From Cupriavidus alkaliphilus (GTDB lineage: Bacteria; Pseudomonadota; Gammaproteobacteria; Burkholderiales; Burkholderiaceae): a stretch of 64,000 bases of DNA. The DNA lies in the NCBI RefSeq assembly GCF_900094595.1, contig NZ_FMAD01000004.1, forward strand, positions 434,001 through 498,000, in the 5' to 3' direction. Of the stretch, positions 9,052 to 18,159 are shown piece after piece; within the stretch, counting starts at the first letter, position 1; each line of letters starts with the position of its first letter. A program made the translations under genes and the position numbers. The notes beneath the pieces were generated by a model. The model saw only the letters and a program-made list of their open reading frames with translations. It had not been told where the DNA came from and ran no database searches.

Positions 9052-9204
9052 TCCGGGAGTCACGCTTGCGCCCTTCGGAACTCGCAGCCGACGGCGATGA
9101 TCTTCGTGCCGTGCAAGGACGGCATGAGCCACAACGAGATCGAGGACGCCCGGCCCGCCACCACCGTGCTGTTTGTGGTTATGGTGGCCCAGGCTCAGTG
9201 GTAA
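9052..9204 (+). pseudogene. C-terminal remnant of a Zn-dependent amidohydrolase (allantoate/N-carbamoyl amino acid hydrolase family)
   Basis: In the frame ending with TAA at 9202-9204 the translation includes PTAMIFVPCKDGMSHNEIED, which matches the highly conserved C-terminal signature of AllC/HyuC-type M20 hydrolases (PTAMIFVP-C-x-x-GISHN). Upstream, a blurred SGSHA-like segment near 9052 may be the ruined SGAGHDA motif. No start codon, N-terminal domain or metal ligands remain, so only the last 35-50 codons survive. Signature match is by eye. Confidence 0.6.
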
Positions 9205-9242
9205 GCCCGCCAGAAAATCACAACTAAGAAGTGCCTGCCGCG

Positions 9243-9425
9243 TTACAGCTCGATCATGGCGAATTCGCCCTTGCCAACGTCGCATTCCGGGCAACGCCAG
9301 TCATCGGGGATGTCCTCCCAGCGCGTGCCGGGGGCGATGCCGTCTTCCGGCCAGCCCTGCTCTTCGTCGTACACCCAGCCACAGATCACGCACACCCACG
9401 TCTTGTAGGCGACGGCGGCTTCCAT
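9243..9425 (-). CDS. rubA: Rubredoxin
   Basis: About 60 residues with the two iron-binding knuckles CVICGWVYD and CPECDVGK and the intervening acidic EDGIAPGTRWEDIPDDW, all canonical. Rubredoxin carries single electrons in the cytoplasm, for example to alkane or other hydroxylases or in oxidative-stress reduction; the partner is not adjacent. The ATG at 9425 gives the family's usual length. An upstream TTG at 9440 has a better spaced AGGAG and would add five residues, so the start is uncertain. Confidence 0.93.
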   Translation of the reverse strand: MEAAVAYKTWVCVICGWVYDEEQGWPEDGIAPGTRWEDIPDDWRCPECDVGKGEFAMIEL

Positions 9426-9510
9426 TGGCTCCTGCTGCAAAATTCACTCCTGGTTCGGCGATGTAACGGATTGTCCGGGCCGAATCATACCGGTTTTCGG
9501 CGCTGGGCCC

Positions 9511-9541
9511 GTGGCGGCGCCGCAGGTTGCGGCGCCGCCAC
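9511..9541 (-). terminator. Strong 13-bp hairpin after the DUF748 gene
   Basis: Perfect 13-bp arms (9511-9523 and 9529-9541) around the 5-base loop AGGTT, starting 6 bases past the leftward stop codon at 9547. No T-run follows directly, so it is either a Rho-assisted terminator or a 3'-end stabiliser. Confidence 0.55.
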
Positions 9542-9546
9542 CCGGA

Positions 9547-12500
9547 CTAGCCGCGGACGGAAAAGTCCACGCGGTTGGGCGTGCCCTTGTCCTTGAGGCC
9601 CTCGGCGCTGAGCTTGGGCGCGGTCAGGAACAGCCGGCTTTCCGGCACCTTGCCTTCGCGTTCGAGCGCCTGCTTGACCACCAGCGCGCGCTGCTCGGCC
9701 AGGCGCTTCAGGTCGGCCTCGGTCACGGTGGCGTTGGCCATCAGCAGCTTTTCCATCTCCTCGGGCGGCAGGGTCTTGGCAAAGCCGACGAAGTTGCGCG
9801 GCTTCTTCATCGAAGTGCGCTTGTAGACCTGCTCCAGGTATTTCGGGTATTCGGCCTTCGATACCTTGACCTCGGCGCCCTGTTCGCCGGCTTCGTCGTC
9901 GCCGGCCTCGGCGCCGGCCTGCGCGTTGTCGCGCAGGTCGCGGCGCTTCTGCTCGGCCACGCGCGCATCCAGCCAGGCGCGGCGCGCGCCGGCCTCGTCG
10001 GTGGCGGGATCGATGCGGCCGCTGATTTCCAGCCGCAGCGAGGGCCGGTCATTGAGCGCCTGGCCCAGCTTGGCGATCTTGTCCTTCGCCGCCGGGGTCA
10101 GGGTGGCGGTGCCGGGCGCGAACTCGACATAGCCCAGCTCCTCGCCGCTGCCGCCGAAGGCCGAGGCGATCAGCGAGAACGGCGACGTGATCGCCTTGGT
10201 CAGCAGGTTGACGATCACGCGCACGATCACGCCGCCGATGCTGAACTCCGGATCCGACAGCGAGCCCGACACCGGCAGGTTCACGTCGATCACGCCGTTG
10301 CGGTCCTTGAGCAGCGACACCGCCAGCAGCACCGGCAGCTTGGTCGCATCGGGGCTGTCGACGCGCTCGCCGAAGGTCAGCTGGTCGAGGAACAGGTGGT
10401 TGCGCGCATCGAGCTTGCCGTTCTCGATCTTGTAGGCCAGGTCGACGGTCAGCTTGCCCTTGGTAATGGGATAGCCTGCGTACTTGGCGGCATAGGGGGT
10501 GAGCCGCGTCAGTTCCACGCCCGCGGCCTTGGCGGCGATATCGAGGAACAACTGCTCGCCCAGCGGATTGAGCTTGCCGCTGATATTGACCGGCGCATCG
10601 TCGTCGATGCGGCCGTCCAGCACCAGGTCGGCCGGCGTGGGATCGCCCGACGACACCTTGGACACCGAGCCCTTCATGCCGGTCAGGTTGGCGGTGTAGT
10701 TGGGCTTGACGAAGAAGTCCGAGAAATTGATGTTGCCCTTGTCGACCGAGACCCCGCCAATGCGGATCTGCGGCTTGGGCCCGCCCGGCTTCTGCTCGAC
10801 CTGGGCGGTACGTGTGTCGCCGACCTGCACCGGCGCGGCCGACGCCGAGGCCGGCGCCGAGGCCGGGTTGGCCTGGGTCAGGCTGGTCGACGGTGCGGCC
10901 TCGCCCTTCTCCGCGCCGCCGGCCAGCACGTCTTGCAGGTTCAGGCGCCCGTTTGCGTTCAGGATCACGCGGGCGTAGAAGTCGGACAGCGCAATATTGC
11001 CCAGGCTGACGCGCATCGGGCCCTTGCTCTCGTCCATCGCAAAGTCGATTCCCGACACTGCCAGCGAGCGCCAGCGCAGGAAGTCGTCGCCGCTGACGCG
11101 GTCCACCGTGCGCACATTGCCGGTCTGCACATTGCCGTTGAAATGCGCGGCAAGCGGCTTGCCGGCGGGCGCATCGACATTGAGCCGGCCCTTGACCGTG
11201 AGCGTGCCGCTGCGCAGCGCGGCGTTGAAGCGGTCGGCCAGGTAAGGCTGCAACGGGCTCACGTCGACCTGGCGCAGGTCCAGCTGCAGCCGGCTGGCCG
11301 GCAGCGCCGGCAGCACGGTGCCATCGAGGCCGATCACGCCGCGGCGGCCGGATTCGGCATGCAGCTTGACCGGCACCGCCGCCGGCGTCAGCGGCCAGGC
11401 CACGGCGCCGGTGCTCAGCCCGATATTGCGGAACTGGTGGATCACCGGGCGGCCGCGGTTGGCCTGCGCCGGCTGGTAGTCCGCCAGGCGGGCGCTGCCG
11501 CCTTCCACCACGACCTTGCCGATATTGGCCTTCCAGCCGCCGCCGGCAGCAGCGCCGTTGGCACCATTGGCGCTGGCCGGGGCCGTGCGCCGCGGCGCGG
11601 CGCGCGCCTGCTGCGCGGATTCGCTCGCCCACAGCCGCGCCATCTCGAGCAGTTCGCCGCGATGGTCGCGCGTGGCGGCGATCTGCGGCTGCGCCAGCGT
11701 GACCTGGCTGGTGGCAAAGGTCTGTTTGGCGAGGTCGAACTGGATATCGTCCAGCACCAGCTTCTGCGCCTGCAGCAGCGGCAGCGCGGCACCATCCCGG
11801 CCACTGCTGCGGTCGCCGGCGCGCTCACGCGTGCTGCGGCCGGCGCCCTGCGGCCTGTCTCCGGCATGCGCGTTGGCTTCGCTGCCGCGCGGCGCGGCGG
11901 CCGCCGGCATCACCACCGGGTCGCGCGTGGCGAGGTACAGCGGTGCCAGCTCCAGCCTCGATTTTTCCAGCACGAACTGGAACTGCGGCGTGCCCCACGC
12001 CATGCGGTAGTGCAGTTCCGCATTGACCGCGGTGGTGCCGAACTGGCTGCGCAGCTCGCGCGGCCACCAGGCGGCAAACCCCTGCGGGCGCAAGCCGGTG
12101 GTTTCCAGGGTGCCGGCCATCGAGCCGTCGCGCAGCAGCAGGTCGCCGGTGTGGTGCAGAGTCTGGCCGTCGGCCACCGCAAGCGTGGCCTCGACGCGCA
12201 CGGGCTTGTCGCCGTCGGTGCCGGCAAAGCCCTTGACCTCGGCATCGAGCGGCCCGAGCGCGAGCTTGCCGGGCCCCGACGGCGCCAGCGCGTCCTCGAA
12301 GCCCAGCCGGGCCTGCCTGAGGACGATGCGGTCGACGGCGTAGCGCCACGGCACTTCCTTGGACGCGGCCGTCGCCGGGGCGGCCGGTGCGGCCGAAGCG
12401 GCAGCCGGGGCCGAGGCCGGCGCGGGTGCCGGCGCCACGCCATCGGTGGACCGGCTCACCGCCTGCGGCAGGAAAGCCGTGGCCAGGTTCAGCGAGCCGT

Positions 12501-13524
12501 CCGCGCGCCGCGCCGCCTCCACCGCCAGTCCTTCGATCTCGACGCTGCGCAGCTGCGCGCGATGCGCCAGCGGCTCCAGCCTGGCGATATCGACCGCCAG
12601 CTTGCCGCTGCGGACCAGCGGCTGGCCGGCGTGCGTGCGCACGTCGGCATCGCGCAGCGCGGCGGTGCCCATCACCACCATCTCCTGCGTGTCCTTTTGC
12701 TGGCGGAACGCCACCGTCAGCCGCGTATCGAGCTTGCCGGACTTGACCTCGGCATCGCGCAAAGCCGGCGCAAACGCCATCATCCGCGCCACCTCGAGCC
12801 CGTCCAGGTTGACGTTGAGCCGGGTCTGGCGTGAATCGGCAAAGGGCAGCACCTCGCCGTCCAGTGCCAGCGGCGTGCCGTTGACCTTGGCGCTCAGCGT
12901 GGGGCGGGTCACGATCTCGACGTCGTGCGGCAGGTTGGAAAGGAACGGCAGCGTCAGCGTCAGGTTGTCGACGCGCAGCGTGGTGTCGAGCAGCTTGTCG
13001 TCATAGCGCAGGCTGCTGCCCGTAACCGCGATGTTGTTCACCGAGAAGCGCGCCGGCTCGGCATCGGCCGGCTTGGGCGGCAGCGCCGCGAACTTCTCCT
13101 GCACATCGGCAAAGCTCATGCGCCCGTCGGCGCCGCGCACAACGTGCACGGCCAGGCGGTCGACATGCAGGTTGTCCACCACCGGTGCCAGATGCCAGAT
13201 GGAGGCCAGCGAGGTATTGGCCTGCGCCTCGCCCAGCGTCAGCGCCGGCGTTTTGCCATCGCGCTCGTAAATGGTCAGGTCGGTCAGCGTGGCCGCCAGT
13301 TCGAACGGCCGCACATGCGCCTGCCCCAGCGTGACCTTGCGCCCGAGCGCCTCGGTCGCGTTCTTTTCGACCAGGTACTTGATCAGCGGCGGGCCGCCGA
13401 AATACCCCGCCAGCCCGAACACCGCCAGCGCCGCCGCCACGCCGCCCGCAATGCGCACGGCCAGCCGGCCGCGCGGCGTGGCAGCCACCGTGGCTGCCAC
13501 CTGGATGGATTGCTTGAATGCCAT
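9547..13524 (-). CDS. Large DUF748/AsmA-like envelope protein
   Basis: 1325 residues. A basic N-terminus and one hydrophobic helix (about residues 22-42) anchor a huge periplasmic region of AsmA/DUF748 type: repeated amphipathic beta-strands, Ala/Pro-rich linkers near residues 370-390 and 870-890, and the conserved DUF748 block with GNINFSDFFVKPNYTANLTG near residue 940. The last 200 residues include a GYVEFAPGTATLTPAA segment that resembles OmpA-like peptidoglycan-binding starts, then a charged Glu/Arg helix. AsmA-like proteins are thought to form bridges for lipid movement between membranes. ATG at 13524 is preferred to a TTG upstream; no clear ribosome site. Confidence 0.8.
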   Translation of the reverse strand: MAFKQSIQVAATVAATPRGRLAVRIAGGVAAALAVFGLAGYFGGPPLIKYLVEKNATEALGRKVTLGQAHVRPFELAATLTDLTIYERDGKTPALTLGEAQANTSLASIWHLAPVVDNLHVDRLAVHVVRGADGRMSFADVQEKFAALPPKPADAEPARFSVNNIAVTGSSLRYDDKLLDTTLRVDNLTLTLPFLSNLPHDVEIVTRPTLSAKVNGTPLALDGEVLPFADSRQTRLNVNLDGLEVARMMAFAPALRDAEVKSGKLDTRLTVAFRQQKDTQEMVVMGTAALRDADVRTHAGQPLVRSGKLAVDIARLEPLAHRAQLRSVEIEGLAVEAARRADGSLNLATAFLPQAVSRSTDGVAPAPAPASAPAAASAAPAAPATAASKEVPWRYAVDRIVLRQARLGFEDALAPSGPGKLALGPLDAEVKGFAGTDGDKPVRVEATLAVADGQTLHHTGDLLLRDGSMAGTLETTGLRPQGFAAWWPRELRSQFGTTAVNAELHYRMAWGTPQFQFVLEKSRLELAPLYLATRDPVVMPAAAAPRGSEANAHAGDRPQGAGRSTRERAGDRSSGRDGAALPLLQAQKLVLDDIQFDLAKQTFATSQVTLAQPQIAATRDHRGELLEMARLWASESAQQARAAPRRTAPASANGANGAAAGGGWKANIGKVVVEGGSARLADYQPAQANRGRPVIHQFRNIGLSTGAVAWPLTPAAVPVKLHAESGRRGVIGLDGTVLPALPASRLQLDLRQVDVSPLQPYLADRFNAALRSGTLTVKGRLNVDAPAGKPLAAHFNGNVQTGNVRTVDRVSGDDFLRWRSLAVSGIDFAMDESKGPMRVSLGNIALSDFYARVILNANGRLNLQDVLAGGAEKGEAAPSTSLTQANPASAPASASAAPVQVGDTRTAQVEQKPGGPKPQIRIGGVSVDKGNINFSDFFVKPNYTANLTGMKGSVSKVSSGDPTPADLVLDGRIDDDAPVNISGKLNPLGEQLFLDIAAKAAGVELTRLTPYAAKYAGYPITKGKLTVDLAYKIENGKLDARNHLFLDQLTFGERVDSPDATKLPVLLAVSLLKDRNGVIDVNLPVSGSLSDPEFSIGGVIVRVIVNLLTKAITSPFSLIASAFGGSGEELGYVEFAPGTATLTPAAKDKIAKLGQALNDRPSLRLEISGRIDPATDEAGARRAWLDARVAEQKRRDLRDNAQAGAEAGDDEAGEQGAEVKVSKAEYPKYLEQVYKRTSMKKPRNFVGFAKTLPPEEMEKLLMANATVTEADLKRLAEQRALVVKQALEREGKVPESRLFLTAPKLSAEGLKDKGTPNRVDFSVRG

Positions 13525-13868
13525 GACGTTCCAGAAATTCCGACCCCGCAACCCGGCGCTGCACGCTGCTTTGTGCCCCGGATTTCACATTTTTCGACAT
13601 TATGGCAACGGTTCAGGACAAAGCAAAGAAATTGGGCCCGGCGCGGCTCTCGCGCGTGACTGCCGCTGGTCGGCGCCGGTTTTGACCGCTCAACGGCCCG
13701 TGCGCCGATCTGGTATCTTTACGTCCTTTGCGAAGCGTCCCGTCGCAAGCCTGTGGCTTACCCGCCGCGTCGTGCCTGCCTCCCCTGCGCTGTACCCTCC
13801 GGCCACACCCATCACGTTATTCCGTGCTGCGCGCTTCGCATGCGTTCTCTTCCATGCGAGTCCATTCC
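13525..13868. other. Divergent intergenic region, 344 bases
   Basis: Lies between the starts of the leftward DUF748 gene and the rightward MFS gene and must hold both promoters. A TTGACC hexamer occurs at 13682-13687 but has no -10 hexamer at a normal distance. I see no hairpin, repeat or small gene that I can support. Confidence 0.5.
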
Positions 13869-15179
13869 ATGTCTACCACCAGCAGTACCGCCGCGGGTGT
13901 CGGCACGCCGCGCGCCGGCGCGCGCGCGCTCACCGGCCAGGATTACAAGACCCTTTCCCTTGCCGCCCTGGGCGGCGCGCTCGAATTCTACGACTTCATC
14001 ATCTTCGTCTTCTTCGCGACGGTGATCGGGCAGCTGTTCTTCCCGCCGTCAGTGCCCGACTGGCTGCGCCAGCTGCAGACCTTCGGCATTTTCGCGGCCG
14101 GTTACCTGGCGCGGCCGCTGGGCGGCATCATCATGGCGCACTTCGGCGACCTGCTCGGCCGCAAGAAGATGTTCACGCTGTCGATCCTGCTGATGTCCGT
14201 GCCCACGCTGCTGATGGGGCTGATGCCGACCTACCAGTCGATCGGGCTGGCCGCGCCGGTGCTGCTGCTGGTGCTGCGCATCCTGCAAGGCGCGGCCGTC
14301 GGCGGCGAAGTGCCGGGCGCCTGGGTCTTCGTCTCAGAGCACGTGCCGGCGCGCCATGTCGGCTATGCCTGCGGCACGCTGACGGCGGGGCTGACCGCCG
14401 GCATCCTGCTGGGCTCGCTGGTGGCAACCGGCATCAATACGGTGTTCACCCCGTCCGAACTGGCCGACTACGGCTGGCGGGTGCCGTTCCTGATCGGCGG
14501 CGTGTTCGGCATCGCCTCGATGTACCTGCGGCGCTGGCTGCATGAGACGCCGGTCTTTGCCGAATTGCAGCAGCGCAAGGCGCTGGCTGCCGAAATGCCG
14601 CTGAAGTCGGTGATGCGCGACCACGGCGGCAGCGTCGCGGTATCGATGCTGCTGACCTGGATGTTGTCGGCCGGCATCGTGGTGGTGATCCTGATGACGC
14701 CCACCTTCCTGCAGAAGCTGTATGGCTTCGACGCGCGCACGGCGCTGGTCGCCAACAGCGTGGCCACGCTGTGCCTGACGTTCGGCTGCATCGTCTCGGG
14801 CGCGCTGGCCGACCGCATCGGCGCGCGCCGCACGCTGTTCTTCGGCGGCCTGCTGCTGGCGGTCTGCGCCTACGCGTTCTACACCACCATCTTCACCCGC
14901 CCCGACCTGCTGCTGCCGCTCTATGCGCTGGCGGGCTTCCTGGTCGGCACCATCGGCGCGGTGCCGTTCGTGCTGGTCAACGCGTTCCCCGCGCAGGTGC
15001 GGTTCTCGGGGCTATCGTTCTCCTACAACGTGTCCTATGCGATCTTCGGCGGCCTGACGCCGATGGTGGTGACGCTGATGCTGAAGAACGATCCGCTGGC
15101 GCCCGCGCACTATGTGGTGGCGCTGTGCGTGCTTGGCATGGTGACGGCGCTGTTCGTCAAGGACCGGTCGCGGGGGTGA
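13869..15179 (+). CDS. MFS metabolite:H+ symporter (MHS family)
   Basis: 436 residues, twelve predicted helices. The N-terminal GGALEFYDFIIFVFFATVIG and the loop 2-3 motif GDLLGRKKMF are typical of the metabolite:H+ symporter branch (citrate, alpha-ketoglutarate, proline/betaine, shikimate carriers), and the GALADRIGARRTLF repeat marks the second half. It should import a small organic acid or amino acid with protons; substrate unknown. It is a single gene with its own intrinsic terminator just downstream. Confidence 0.85.
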   Translation: MSTTSSTAAGVGTPRAGARALTGQDYKTLSLAALGGALEFYDFIIFVFFATVIGQLFFPPSVPDWLRQLQTFGIFAAGYLARPLGGIIMAHFGDLLGRKKMFTLSILLMSVPTLLMGLMPTYQSIGLAAPVLLLVLRILQGAAVGGEVPGAWVFVSEHVPARHVGYACGTLTAGLTAGILLGSLVATGINTVFTPSELADYGWRVPFLIGGVFGIASMYLRRWLHETPVFAELQQRKALAAEMPLKSVMRDHGGSVAVSMLLTWMLSAGIVVVILMTPTFLQKLYGFDARTALVANSVATLCLTFGCIVSGALADRIGARRTLFFGGLLLAVCAYAFYTTIFTRPDLLLPLYALAGFLVGTIGAVPFVLVNAFPAQVRFSGLSFSYNVSYAIFGGLTPMVVTLMLKNDPLAPAHYVVALCVLGMVTALFVKDRSRG

Positions 15180-15201
15180 TACCGCCGTTGCGACAGGCAA
15201 G

Positions 15202-15229
15202 AAGGGAGGGCGGGCGCCCTCCTTTTTTT
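15202..15229 (+). terminator. Intrinsic terminator of the MFS gene
   Basis: GGAGGGC (15205-15211), a four-base loop and GCCCTCC (15216-15222) are followed by seven T residues. It lies 25 bases past the stop codon. Confidence 0.85.
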
Positions 15230-15340
15230 GCGCGGACCGACGGGCACCCACCTGCCCTGCAGACCGACAGCACCAAATAACGCTTGATTGCGCCGAATTC
15301 ACGCATCAAATGCGATCGCGCCCCGCAATACCTTGCTGAG

Positions 15341-15391
15341 GGATCTTTTACTTCGCAACACTAAATCTTTCAATTGCCGAACAAAAGATCC
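15341..15391. promoter_or_regulatory. Inverted repeat GGATCTTTT...AAAAGATCC upstream of the DUF1254 gene
   Basis: Perfect 9-bp arms at 15341-15349 and 15383-15391, separated by 33 bases of AT-rich sequence unlike the surroundings. They lie about 160-210 bases before the next start codon. The geometry suits two operator half-sites or a looped regulator rather than a hairpin. The rest of the 372-base gap holds only the terminator of the preceding gene. Confidence 0.4.
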
Positions 15392-15551
15392 TTAAGGGAT
15401 GATCCGTAACGTCGTTGTGCCAATGTGCCGTGACAGACGTATACCCCTGGGATGGCTCCTCGGGGTCGCCCGCGTCCCAGTCCCGGGCAGGATTTTCTGG
15501 CAAAAGGCCCGAAGCCGCCGATCCGGAAACGATTTGCGCAAGGAGGAGTTC

Positions 15552-17081
15552 ATGTCGAACGGCCCGCACCGCACCCCGAGAGTACTGAAGAGGGCCGTAT
15601 TGGCCGTCGCGATAGCCATGCTCGCCACCGTGCCCGCCCGGGCCGAGCAGCGAACGTACAAGATGACGACGCCGATTCCGCCGCAGATCACGACGCCGGA
15701 CAAGGTTGAAACACGCATCGGCACGCTGCGCTTCTTCGACGGTGTGCCGACCGAGGAAACCGCAACCAGGGTCTATGACCAGCTGGATTTCAGCCGCGGC
15801 ATCGAAGCCTTTCTCAACGGTATTCCCGGCGCCTCCATGGTGGCCCTGCGCACCGGCAGTCGTGCCGTCGGCGCAGTCAACGGGACCATCGGCATCTTTC
15901 AGGACCTGATGGATTCAAGGTCGCTGTACCTGACGGCCAATACCGAAAGCATTTACTACGCAACCTGGATTGACCTCAGGAACGGACCCATCGTCATCGA
16001 GAGTCCGCCTGGCGTGCTGGGCGTGGTTAATGACTTCTGGTTCCGCTATGTTGCCGACCTGGGCAATGCCGGCCCTGACAAGGGCAAGGGCGGGAAGTAC
16101 CTGATCCTGCCGCCGGATTACAAGGGTACCGTGCCGAAAGGCTATTTCACCTTCAAATCCCCGACCTACGGCAACCTGGTGCTGGGTCGCGGCTTTATGA
16201 AGGACGGGTCGACCCGGGCGGCAGTGGACAGCATCCGGCAACACATGCGCGTCTACCCGCTCGCCGAGGCTGGCCGGCCGCACGCGCCAAAATTCGTCGA
16301 GCTTTCTGGCCGGGAAATGAATACGGTGCACGCCAACGATTTCAGCTTCTTTTCCGAGGTTGACCAGATCATCCAGGAAGAACCGGAGGATTCCTACGGC
16401 CCCGACATGATGGGCATCTTTAATGCCATCGGACTGGTCAAGGGCCAGCCCTTTGCGCCCGATGCCCGCATGAAGAAAATCCTCACCGACGCAGTCGCCA
16501 CCGGGAACGCCATTGCCCGTTCGATTGATTTTCGCAACCGCGCCAAGGAAGCGAAGATCTATCCGGATGCCCACTGGAATACACCGTTCATCGGCGGCAG
16601 CTACGAATGGCTGACCAGGGGCGGGGCCCGCAATTTCGACGCGCGGACCCTGTTCTTCTATGCGGCCACGGTCAACACACCGGCAATGGCCGTGGCGATG
16701 CCGGGGGTCGGTTCACAATACGCAACGGCCAATCTGGATGCGAGCGGCCAGCCGTTCGATGGTGCAAAGACCTATCGTTTGCGCGTACCCGCCAAGGTGC
16801 CGGTCAAGGATTTCTGGTCGGTTGTCCTATATGACACACAGACGCGCTCCATGCTGCAAACGGACCAGCGGTTCCCCAGCCTCTCCAGCCAGACCAGACC
16901 GAAGTCGAATCCGGACGGCAGCGTGGATGTCTACTTCAGCCCTGAGCGACCCGCTAATGTTGAAAACTGGGTGCAGACGGTTCCGGGCAAGAGTTGGTTT
17001 ACGATTTTCCGCCTGTACGGTCCGCTGCAGCCCTGGTTCGACAAGTCCTGGAAGCTGCCGGATATCCAGCGTGTCGGCTGA
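15552..17081 (+). CDS. Exported DUF1254/DUF1214 protein
   Basis: 509 residues with a cleavable signal peptide (about residues 1-32, ending VPARAEQ). The first half holds a DUF1254 domain (FDGVPTEETATRVYDQLDF onward) and the C-terminal quarter a DUF1214 domain (DFWSVVLYDTQTRSML, then PERPANVENWVQTVPGKSWF). The two domains usually occur together in periplasmic proteins of unknown biochemical role. AAGGAGGAGTTC precedes the ATG at 15552. It stands alone, convergent with a Bug receptor gene. Confidence 0.85.
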   Translation: MSNGPHRTPRVLKRAVLAVAIAMLATVPARAEQRTYKMTTPIPPQITTPDKVETRIGTLRFFDGVPTEETATRVYDQLDFSRGIEAFLNGIPGASMVALRTGSRAVGAVNGTIGIFQDLMDSRSLYLTANTESIYYATWIDLRNGPIVIESPPGVLGVVNDFWFRYVADLGNAGPDKGKGGKYLILPPDYKGTVPKGYFTFKSPTYGNLVLGRGFMKDGSTRAAVDSIRQHMRVYPLAEAGRPHAPKFVELSGREMNTVHANDFSFFSEVDQIIQEEPEDSYGPDMMGIFNAIGLVKGQPFAPDARMKKILTDAVATGNAIARSIDFRNRAKEAKIYPDAHWNTPFIGGSYEWLTRGGARNFDARTLFFYAATVNTPAMAVAMPGVGSQYATANLDASGQPFDGAKTYRLRVPAKVPVKDFWSVVLYDTQTRSMLQTDQRFPSLSSQTRPKSNPDGSVDVYFSPERPANVENWVQTVPGKSWFTIFRLYGPLQPWFDKSWKLPDIQRVG

Positions 17082-17155
17082 TGTGTCTCTCTGTGCGATG
17101 AAGTATCGATGACACTGCACCGCGGCGCGCCGCCTCTGCCCGGCAGCGTAACGAT

Positions 17156-18118
17156 TCAGTCCAGCGAGATCCTGGCCTGGTCGATCACCTCGCGCCAGCG
17201 TGTTCCTTCCTTTTCCATGAGCTGGGCCATGTCCGCGCCGGATCCGGGGTACGGTCGTGCGCCCTGCTCCGCCAGCTGGGAAATGAATCGCTTGTCCCTG
17301 GTCACGGTCAGCAAGGTATCCTGCAGCTGCTTGACGACCTCTGGTTTGGTACCGGCAGGCGCCATCAAGCCGTACCACGATTCGACCACCGCATCTTTTA
17401 CACCTGCCTCGGCAAAGGTTGGGACGTCGGGAATGGCGGGGTCACGCCTTTCGCTGGCGACTGCGAGCAGACGGACCTTTCCTGCCTTGGCATAAGGCAG
17501 CACGTTCGGCAGGTTCGCGAAGATCAGTTGTACCTGTCCCGAGAGCAGATCAACGCCGGCCGGGCCTGCGCCCTTGTACGGCACGTGCACGAAGCTGGCT
17601 CCGGTTCTGGACATGAACAGTTCACCGATCAGATGATTGATCGAGCCCACGCCGGCCGATGCCATGTTCAGCTTGCCGGGGTTCGCCTTCGAATAGCCGA
17701 TCAGGTCCGTGACGCTTTTCGCGGGAGCGGTGGCGGAGACGGCCAGCACATTCGACACGGTCGAGAACAGCGCGACCGGGACCAGCTTCTTGGGATCGTA
17801 CGGTAGCCGCCTGGTCAGCAGCGACTGAACGGCTTGACCCATCGACCCCAGCAGCAGCGTATATCCGTCCGGGGCGGCCTTGGCGACGAATCCGGCGCCG
17901 ATCGCGCCACCGGCGCCGGCCTTGTTGTCGACGACAACCGGCTGGCCGAGTTTTTCTCCCATATGCTCGGCCACCAGACGCCCCATCATGTTCACCGTAC
18001 CGCCCGCGGCAAAAGGCACCACCAGCGTGATCGGTCTGGACGGATAGGTCTCTGCGCGAACGCTCAGGGAGAGCGCCGAGACGGACATGAACAAGGCGAT
18101 ACACTTTGATTTCAACAT
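17156..18118 (-). CDS. Bug-family periplasmic solute-binding protein (TctC-like)
   Basis: 320 residues with a signal peptide (to about residue 22, VRAETYPSRPI). Family landmarks are PITLVVPFAAGGTVNMMGR, the VVVDNKAGAGGAIG ligand loop and the C-terminal PGSGADMAQ. Bug proteins capture carboxylates, amino acids or aromatic acids for tripartite tricarboxylate transporters, or act as orphan sensors; no TctA/TctB genes are nearby. It follows the lyase-like gene by 41 bases, so the ligand is probably the substrate or product of that enzyme. AAGGAGA precedes the ATG. Confidence 0.92.
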   Translation of the reverse strand: MLKSKCIALFMSVSALSLSVRAETYPSRPITLVVPFAAGGTVNMMGRLVAEHMGEKLGQPVVVDNKAGAGGAIGAGFVAKAAPDGYTLLLGSMGQAVQSLLTRRLPYDPKKLVPVALFSTVSNVLAVSATAPAKSVTDLIGYSKANPGKLNMASAGVGSINHLIGELFMSRTGASFVHVPYKGAGPAGVDLLSGQVQLIFANLPNVLPYAKAGKVRLLAVASERRDPAIPDVPTFAEAGVKDAVVESWYGLMAPAGTKPEVVKQLQDTLLTVTRDKRFISQLAEQGARPYPGSGADMAQLMEKEGTRWREVIDQARISLD

Positions 18119-18159
18119 AACCTGCGTCTCCTTCAGTATCTCTTCTTGAGTACTTGCTC

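Noticed and set aside
9511-12834. Open frame of about 1107 codons on the plus strand
   Set aside because: Antisense shadow of the DUF748 gene with a biased Arg/Ala/Gln/His composition and no recognisable fold or ribosome site.
17122-17133. 12-base palindrome GCGGCGCGCCGC between convergent genes
   Set aside because: Pure G/C alternation in a GC-rich genome, no T-run and not at an informative distance; too likely by chance.
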